Below are positions 58,341-64,000 of a DNA stretch of 64,000 bases, piece after piece; the first letter of the stretch is position 1; each line of letters opens with the position of its first letter. This DNA comes from Pseudovibrio exalbescens DSM 16456 (lineage in GTDB: Bacteria > Pseudomonadota > Alphaproteobacteria > Rhizobiales > Stappiaceae). A program made the translations under genes and the position numbers. The stretch lies in NCBI RefSeq assembly GCF_000422785.1, contig NZ_AUGS01000011.1:1-64000 (forward strand), in the 5' to 3' direction. The notes below the pieces were generated by a model. That model worked only from the letters and a program-made list of their open reading frames with translations. It was not told the origin of the DNA and did not search any database.

Positions 58341-59653
58341 TGGGGCGTCGTCGTACTCACGTGCCCTTAAGCGTATTGTTGAACAACCGCCGGATTGGCA
58401 CCTTGATCAAGGAACCGAGCGGAGCCGTCGTTTTCCAATATGATGAGACGTGGCTTGCTTGGGATTACGCCCTGCCCGTCTCGCTGTCACTGCCACTGCG
58501 CGAGGAGGCCTATCGGGGGGCGCCGGTCGTGGCCGTCTTCGAGAATCTGTTGCCAGATGCGGATGCGTTGCGACGTCGGGTAGCGGAACGCGTCGGCGCG
58601 GCCGGAACCGATGCCTACAGCTTGTTGGCGGCCATCGGTCACGACTGTGTGGGGGCCTTGCAATTCGCCGCAGGAGACGCTCCGGTGGACGACGCCAGCG
58701 CGATCAACGGAGCTGTGGTTGATGAAGTGGCCATCGAAGCGATGCTGAAGGGCTTGGCTCAGGCGCCGCTCGGCCTGTCCCGAGAGGATCCGTTTCGGAT
58801 TTCTGTGGCCGGGGCACAGGAAAAAACTGCGCTTCTCTACCATGAAGGGCAGTGGCTCAAACCTCATGGCACAACGCCCACAACACATATCTTCAAAACC
58901 CAGATTGGCCGCCTGCCCAACGGCATTGACCTGTCTGACAGCGTGGAGAATGAATACTACTGCCTGCGTTTTGCTGCTGCTTGTGGTCTTCCAGTTACTT
59001 CTGCTGCCATGCATACATTCGGAGAAACGAAGGCCCTGGTGATTGAGCGATTTGACCGCCGGTGGACCAGAGATGGCCGCCTGCTGCGCCTACCGCAAGA
59101 AGATTGTTGTCAGGCTCTGTCGGTACCACCAACCCGCAAATATCAAAACGAGGGTGGTCCCGGTCTTGTGGACCTGCTCCAGCTCATGAAAGGCAGTGAT
59201 GATCCCGCTGCAGATCAGGCAACGCTTTTGAAAGCCCAAATGCTGTTCTGGTTGATTGGGGCGACGGATGGGCATGCCAAAAACTTCAGCGTGTTTCTTG
59301 GGCCGGGTGGCAGCTTCCAGCTGACGCCGCTCTATGACATTTTGACCGCCCAGCCAAGCCTGATGAGCCGCCAAATTGATAGGAAGCAGATGAAACTGGC
59401 GTTATCCGTCGGCCGCAACAATCATTACCGCCTCGACCAGATCCATGGTCGGCATTTCCTTCAGACCGCAGAGCAGGCCCGCCTGCCTAAAGGCCTCGTA
59501 CACAACGCCCTTTCGGAAATTGCGGAGGCCGCACTCAAGGCTGTGGAGGTGATGGAACAAGAGCTTCCACCCAACTTCCCATCCATTATTCATGACAGTG
59601 TTGCCGCTGTTGTGAGGGAACGTGCTCGCCAGCTCGGAAGTTCAACAGTGTAA
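58340..59653 (+). CDS. hipA: HipA-family serine/threonine kinase toxin
   Basis: 437 residues, the full HipA length. The autophosphorylation/ATP loop region is ISVAGAQEKTALL (Ser155 aligns with E. coli Ser150), the Lys-containing strand is HIFKTQIG, and the catalytic loop is ATDGHAKNFSVF with metal-binding LYDILTAQ. The N-terminal subdomain has VFENLLPDADALRRRVAERVG. E. coli HipA phosphorylates glutamyl-tRNA synthetase and causes persistence. All key residues appear intact. Confidence 0.93.
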   Translation: MGRRRTHVPLSVLLNNRRIGTLIKEPSGAVVFQYDETWLAWDYALPVSLSLPLREEAYRGAPVVAVFENLLPDADALRRRVAERVGAAGTDAYSLLAAIGHDCVGALQFAAGDAPVDDASAINGAVVDEVAIEAMLKGLAQAPLGLSREDPFRISVAGAQEKTALLYHEGQWLKPHGTTPTTHIFKTQIGRLPNGIDLSDSVENEYYCLRFAAACGLPVTSAAMHTFGETKALVIERFDRRWTRDGRLLRLPQEDCCQALSVPPTRKYQNEGGPGLVDLLQLMKGSDDPAADQATLLKAQMLFWLIGATDGHAKNFSVFLGPGGSFQLTPLYDILTAQPSLMSRQIDRKQMKLALSVGRNNHYRLDQIHGRHFLQTAEQARLPKGLVHNALSEIAEAALKAVEVMEQELPPNFPSIIHDSVAAVVRERARQLGSSTV

Positions 59654-59826
59654 ATCCGGTTGCGAATTCTCGGAATTTGAGGGTGCCTTGAGAAACATTT
59701 GCAAAGGCCCATTGAAATCCAAGACTTGAGGATTGGGTAGAACACTGTCACGTTCACCTTAGGTGAGAATGGAATTCTCGTTCCTGATTGCGATGCGAAG
59801 CGCTCATAGCGACAAGGGCTTTCTCA

Positions 59827-60342
59827 ATGAATGGCAACCACGCGCATTCTCGGTTGGCGGGGGCCCGACCTCCACTCGGGTTTTCTACTCTCGGCGCGAT
59901 GTTTATATCCGGTTTTTTCGCAACCATCGCTTTTGACTTCTGGGGGCAAATCGTTAGCCCGGGTCTTGGTTTCGCAAACCTGTCGCCCCATGGGTTGGCG
60001 CGTAGTTTGTTAAGCACACTAGCTCTTCCGAGCGGCGATTTCGCAGGGTACTTCGTGCATTTTTACCTTGTTGGTCTGATCGGTTATCCCGTTGGATGGA
60101 TGTATATTTTCGCGCCTGTCTGGCGCATGATTTTTGGCGATACAAATTGGCTTCTGCCCTCAGTCATGTATGGCTTTGGACTGTGGCTATTCGCCATCGG
60201 TGGCATCACGTTCGTGGCTGGATTGCCATTTTTCCTTAATTTTACCGGTATTACTTGGGTCGCGCTCGTTGGTCACGTGCTTTACGGCGTCGTTATGGTT
60301 GCTGTCTTGGCCATCATGGACAGGAAGCGTGGCGGCCAGTGA
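59827..60342 (+). CDS. Multi-pass membrane protein of unknown function
   Basis: 171 residues if started at 59827, which has AAGGG upstream; a later ATG at 59899 begins right at the first helix. There are about four to five hydrophobic helices (FISGFFATIAFDFWGQIV; AGYFVHFYLVGLIGYPVGWMYIFAPVW; LPSVMYGFGLWLFAIGGITFVAGLPFF; WVALVGHVLYGVVMVAVLAIM). I do not recognise a named family. It lies 146 bp upstream of the glycosyltransferase gene and may be unrelated to it. Confidence 0.65.
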   Translation: MNGNHAHSRLAGARPPLGFSTLGAMFISGFFATIAFDFWGQIVSPGLGFANLSPHGLARSLLSTLALPSGDFAGYFVHFYLVGLIGYPVGWMYIFAPVWRMIFGDTNWLLPSVMYGFGLWLFAIGGITFVAGLPFFLNFTGITWVALVGHVLYGVVMVAVLAIMDRKRGGQ

Positions 60343-60488
60343 TATTGAGAGGCGGCTGAGAGACCGCCCGTAGCTCCTCAATCAAACGCTCGAGACTACC
60401 CACAGGAAGATCCTCTTTCCCTTTATTTATGAAGGTATAATCAAGACGAGGCACGGTTTACTCTCCAGTGAAAACAGGAGAGCCCGCG

Positions 60489-61916
60489 ATGCTTCCGACG
60501 GACATACTCGTCATTGTCTTTCTTGTCTCTCAGGTCCTGTTTCTCATTGCGGCGTATGTCTTTGCCTTTTCCGGCATAGATGACCTGATTGTGGACGCCT
60601 TGTATTATGGCGGCATTGCATGGCGCTCCGGTCCCTGGGCGGGGCTGAGGCAACAGGATCTGGAACGGGCACATCCCGATGCCTCGTGTCGCCCCCTGGC
60701 GATCATGTTGCCAGCATGGGATGAGGCGGAGATCATTTATCCCGCTGTCAGCCGAATGATCCGCCAGCTGGATTATCCCGCCTACGACATTTTTATCGGT
60801 GTCTATCCAAATGATCCGAAAACCATAGCGAGCGCACGGCGTTTGGAGCAGGAGCATTCCAATGTGTTTGTTGCGGTCAACCCTCTGGACGGCCCTACCT
60901 GCAAGGCGGATTGCCTGAACACCATCCTTGCGGCGATAGCGCAAACGGCCGCCACCAAAGAGCTGACCTATGCAGGCGTGATCATGCAGGATGCAGAGGA
61001 TGTCATGAACGCTCAGGCATTGAGGATCTTCAATCTTGCCCTGTTGGATCATGACGTTATCCAGCTTCCGGTGCTGTCGTTGCGGCGATCTGCAAGGCTC
61101 TTCACGGCTGGCCATTACATGGATGAGTTTGCCGAATTTCACTCAAAGGAAGTTCTGGTGCGGCAAACACTGACGGGGACCGTTCCTGGAGCCGGCGTCG
61201 GCACGTGCTATTCGAACCGCGCGTTGAAAATTGCTGCCGCAGAAGGCGATGTATTCAGTGTGCAGACGCTGACTGAAGACTATGATTTTTCCATGCGGCT
61301 GCACTCCAATAACCTCGGCCATCATATCTTGTGGGTCCGATCTCAAGTAGCAGGTGTAGAGACCCCTTTCGCGGTGACGCAGGAGTACTTTCCTTCACGA
61401 TTTTGGGCCAGCGTTCGGCAGAAAACGCGTTGGACGGTTGGCATCTGTTTTCAGGGCTGGGCGCTGGTGGGTTGGAAGGGAACGTGGTTGGACCGCTATT
61501 TCATGTGGCGGGACAGAAAAATGATCTTCTTCAGTCACGGCATATTTGTCGGCTACATCGCAATCCTGCTCTATGCCGGACTATGGCTATATCAAGTCCT
61601 GTATCCATTTGCCTACCGTCTGCCACCGCTGGTGGAGTTGGATAGTCCGCTTTGGAGCGTCATCTGGTTCAACGTCTTGTTATTTGTGCACCGCGTTGTT
61701 CAGCGTCATATTTTCAGCGGATATCACTATGGCTGGCGGGCTCTTCCCCTGGTCATCCCGCGCTACTTCACTGCCATCTTGATCAACTATCTAGCGATGG
61801 TGCGTGCCATACGTCAATGGCGGCGACACAAGCGAACCGGCGAGCCGATTGGATGGGACAAGACGCAGCACGAGTTTCTTGATGATCCAAGAGCAGCAAA
61901 AGGAGGGGCCCCATGA
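60489..61916 (+). CDS. NrfB-like membrane glycosyltransferase (GT2 type)
   Basis: 475 residues from the ATG at 60489 (AGGAGAG upstream). An N-terminal helix is followed by a GT-A domain: LAIMLPAWDEAEIIYPAVSRMI, acidic metal motif VIMQDAEDVMNA, TEDYDFSMRL and the Q-x-x-R-W-like RQKTRWTVGICFQGW. Three or four helices close the protein (FFSHGIFVGYIAILLYAGLWLYQV onward). It resembles phage N4 adsorption protein B (NfrB/NrfB), a c-di-GMP-linked exopolysaccharide synthase in E. coli; no C-terminal c-di-GMP (MshEN-type) domain is evident here. The stop overlaps the start of the NfrA-like gene (ATGA). Confidence 0.88.
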   Translation: MLPTDILVIVFLVSQVLFLIAAYVFAFSGIDDLIVDALYYGGIAWRSGPWAGLRQQDLERAHPDASCRPLAIMLPAWDEAEIIYPAVSRMIRQLDYPAYDIFIGVYPNDPKTIASARRLEQEHSNVFVAVNPLDGPTCKADCLNTILAAIAQTAATKELTYAGVIMQDAEDVMNAQALRIFNLALLDHDVIQLPVLSLRRSARLFTAGHYMDEFAEFHSKEVLVRQTLTGTVPGAGVGTCYSNRALKIAAAEGDVFSVQTLTEDYDFSMRLHSNNLGHHILWVRSQVAGVETPFAVTQEYFPSRFWASVRQKTRWTVGICFQGWALVGWKGTWLDRYFMWRDRKMIFFSHGIFVGYIAILLYAGLWLYQVLYPFAYRLPPLVELDSPLWSVIWFNVLLFVHRVVQRHIFSGYHYGWRALPLVIPRYFTAILINYLAMVRAIRQWRRHKRTGEPIGWDKTQHEFLDDPRAAKGGAP

Positions 61917-64000
61917 CAGGCAAAGGGCTTCGGCTCGTTGGTGTATTTTGTCTGTTGTTGCTCCACTCCCTCCCTCTTCCCGCTCAGCCTGCAAACGAGA
62001 CTTCGCCTTCTTTCCAGGACCGAGATCGGTACTATCAAGACTTGTTGCAGCAGCTTGGGCCAGAGCAAGGATTTCTTGCCAGCAAGTGGCGGGAATATCG
62101 AAACTACCCTCTTTTGGATCGTGCCTATCGGCTTTTGGCGGCCGGACAGGCAAGCAGCGCACTGGCGGAATTGAACAAAATCCTTGCGGTTGAACCGGGT
62201 AACATGAGCGTCTTGTGGCAAAAGGCGAACATACTGATCACTCTGGGCAGGACAGCAGATGCCAAGAACATTCTAGCCCGGATTTTTACGGCGCGCCCCG
62301 GTTTTGGGCCGGCCTATCTCAGCCTTGCAGAAATTTTCAAGACAGAGGATCGGGATCGCACAGCGGCCAGTTTGTTTCTGGATGCACTGGACACCGGCAT
62401 TTTGTTGCCAAATGACAGGCAAGAGGCCATTCGGGAAACCTTGAGCATAGCGCGCCGGTCCATGAGCCGTGAGTTTGTTGCCTATATCGTGAATCGCTTG
62501 AACGCCATTGAACAGCTAACCCCGCCCGAAGCCTTGCAGGTCGCCCGCCTTCTGAACCAATGGCGTTTAGATGATGAGGGTGATCGCCTGTATCGAGAGA
62601 TCATGGAGGCTGGCCAAAGTGATCAGGTCAAGCGGTTGGCCATTCTGGAACACGCGGAGTTCATGCTGGGTCAAGGCCAACTTGAGCGGGCCATGAAGGA
62701 CCTGGAACGCGGTGAAAACATGCAATTGTTTGCAACAGGCAAGCCAGTGGAGGACGGCGAGCGCGCAGCCTACCAGTATCTGTGGGCCAAGACCTTGATC
62801 GCACTTTCAGATCACGCAAACTTGCGAGAGCGCCTGTCAGACGATTTCTTCGTAAACCTTTCGCTCTTTCGCCGCGTTGAACTGTCCTACAAACTGGCGC
62901 AGCGCGACCAAAAAGCGCTCGCCCTTGCCATGCTCTCGAACCCGGATGGATCCTTTTTGGATACGGCCAGCGCAAGTCAGGAGACCGTCAACGAGTACTA
63001 TCTGGCGGTGTATCAGTTGGCATCGGATCTCAACCGAATTTCGACAGAGCAATCGGCAAGACGCGCGCTTTTGATGTTGAACGTTTCGCCACAAACGGTC
63101 TTGCGCCTGAGCAATATTGCGTTGGACTCGGGTTGGTTGAGCGGTGCATTGCAAATTCTGGAGGATGTCAAAGCACGCACCTCTCCGGCACAGCTGCAAC
63201 AACACCCCATGATATGGGCAGAGTATATGCGCAACCTCAGTCACCTCGCATTGGAGGCGGGCGATAGGGCGAGAGCGGTAACCGCGTTGAACGAAGCCAT
63301 CAGGCTTGATCCGCGTTGGCAGTCTGTCGTGGCTCTGGGGCGCTTGTTGATTGAAAAAGACAGGATGCAAGAAGGTGCGACCTTGCTTGAAAACGGCGTC
63401 TCTCGTGCCGGACCGGTTCCGCCCGGCTCGCCAGATGCCGAGCTGCTAGCAGGTGCTTATGTTGATCTTGCTCGAGCAAAAATCGTAACAGCGCCAGCTG
63501 CGACCGTGTTTCCATTGATCCGCACCGCTTGGGATCTGGCTCCCTCAGAGAGCATTCTTACGGCTGTAGATCAGGAGATCATGACAACACGCGATGGTCT
63601 GACCCTGTTGCCTCGCTGGCTGGATCTGATTGGTGACGAGGGGCCAGACGATCAAACCAAGGCGGCAGCGCTGTTGGTGTTGGCCCGGACGCTTAAAGAG
63701 GAGAAAGATCTGGAAGCGTCACTCACTGTTTACCTGCGATCTATCGACCTGCATCCCGTCAAGGCAGCGGTGCTGGAAGCTGCGTATCTGGCGCTTGATC
63801 TTGATCAGCCCCGTCGTGCCCTCGCTTTGGCGGCGAAGTTGAACGATGGTGAAGATGCCCCGGCTATTACCGCAATAAAGTGTCAGGCAGCAAGCCAACT
63901 GGCTGATAAGGAACAGCAGCTTGTTTGCCTGATGCGTTCTGCTGAAGACCAACCACAAAGCGTTAATGCGCAACTCAACGCCGCTTATGCTGCCTTGGCC
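61913..64000 (+). CDS. NfrA-like TPR protein of the exopolysaccharide/N4-receptor type (3' end outside window)
   Basis: Open from the ATG at 61913 to the window end, at least 696 residues. It starts with a signal peptide (KGLRLVGVFCLLLLHSLPLPAQPA). The body is a long series of helical TPR-like repeats: YPLLDRAYRLLAAGQASSALAELNKILAVEPGNMSVLW, then FGPAYLSLAEIFKTEDRDRTAASLFLDAL and, near 63.25 kb, NLSHLALEAGDRARAVTALNEAIRLDPRWQS. AGGAGG precedes the ATG, which overlaps the glycosyltransferase stop. Pairing with an NrfB-like enzyme identifies it as the NfrA-type partner, which in E. coli spans periplasm and outer membrane and serves phage N4 as receptor. The outer-membrane part would lie beyond the window. 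Confidence 0.8.
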   Translation, partial: MTGKGLRLVGVFCLLLLHSLPLPAQPANETSPSFQDRDRYYQDLLQQLGPEQGFLASKWREYRNYPLLDRAYRLLAAGQASSALAELNKILAVEPGNMSVLWQKANILITLGRTADAKNILARIFTARPGFGPAYLSLAEIFKTEDRDRTAASLFLDALDTGILLPNDRQEAIRETLSIARRSMSREFVAYIVNRLNAIEQLTPPEALQVARLLNQWRLDDEGDRLYREIMEAGQSDQVKRLAILEHAEFMLGQGQLERAMKDLERGENMQLFATGKPVEDGERAAYQYLWAKTLIALSDHANLRERLSDDFFVNLSLFRRVELSYKLAQRDQKALALAMLSNPDGSFLDTASASQETVNEYYLAVYQLASDLNRISTEQSARRALLMLNVSPQTVLRLSNIALDSGWLSGALQILEDVKARTSPAQLQQHPMIWAEYMRNLSHLALEAGDRARAVTALNEAIRLDPRWQSVVALGRLLIEKDRMQEGATLLENGVSRAGPVPPGSPDAELLAGAYVDLARAKIVTAPAATVFPLIRTAWDLAPSESILTAVDQEIMTTRDGLTLLPRWLDLIGDEGPDDQTKAAALLVLARTLKEEKDLEASLTVYLRSIDLHPVKAAVLEAAYLALDLDQPRRALALAAKLNDGEDAPAITAIKCQAASQLADKEQQLVCLMRSAEDQPQSVNAQLNAAYAALA

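Noticed and set aside
1-64000. tRNA, rRNA or CRISPR features
   Set aside because: No cloverleaf-like sequences, rRNA segments or regularly spaced repeats were recognised on reading; a covariance-model scan would be decisive.

Overview
The window reads as chromosomal DNA of a marine-type alphaproteobacterium, probably of the Hyphomicrobiales (Rhizobiales) or a neighbouring order. The strongest evidence is a complete PhyR-NepR-EcfG general stress locus, a system known only from Alphaproteobacteria. TRAP and Liv-type transporters, ectoine genes and FNR/FixK-type boxes fit that setting. The genus cannot be fixed from the sequence alone. No rRNA, tRNA or CRISPR array was recognised.

Layout. 1-1.1 kb: the end of an IS5-family element inserted in a DMT/EamA permease gene that also carries a frameshift. 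1.2-11.1 kb: a glycoside/sugar locus (GH31 glycosidase, TRAP transporter DctPQM, LacI regulator with two matching operators, FucI-like isomerase, tagatose/psicose-type 3-epimerase, FucU/RbsD mutarotase). 11.4-13.9 kb: arsH facing an arsR-permease-thioredoxin operon, a likely organoarsenical module. 14.2-22.6 kb: ectoine genes in the unusual order MFS-ectA-X-Y-Z-ectC-ectB, where X-Y-Z are a PLP decarboxylase fused to a hotdog domain, an AMP-forming ligase and an acyl carrier protein; a LysR gene is divergent. 22.6-28.5 kb: universal stress protein, P-type ATPase, Kef-like antiporter and PsiE-like protein in one tight operon. 28.9-33.8 kb: PepT, an AbgT transporter, a threonine-dehydratase-like enzyme and a divergent AraC regulator. 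33.9-42.4 kb: ecfG/nepR/phyR, a sensor kinase, and small envelope or stress proteins behind five exact EcfG-type promoters. 42.4-48.2 kb: an agmatine deiminase pathway (TetR, AguA, antiporter, putrescine carbamoyltransferase, carbamate kinase) with a perfect FNR/FixK box in the divergent promoter. 48.3-51.6 kb: a probable RiPP locus (HExxH protein, nine-cysteine precursor, radical SAM/SPASM enzyme), also behind an FNR/FixK-like box. 52-57.8 kb: an alpha/beta hydrolase and a complete Liv-type ABC transporter. 58.1-59.7 kb: hipBA with an operator palindrome. 59.8-64 kb: a membrane protein, then NrfB-like glycosyltransferase and NfrA-like TPR protein genes; the last runs off the window.

Two loci look least like anything standard. 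One is the carrier-protein module embedded in the ectoine operon, whose decarboxylase carries a hotdog domain resembling beta-aminoacyl-CoA ammonia-lyases. The other is the cysteine-rich peptide locus, apparently arranged for low-oxygen expression. All functions are inferred from reading sequence and motifs; no database search was run.
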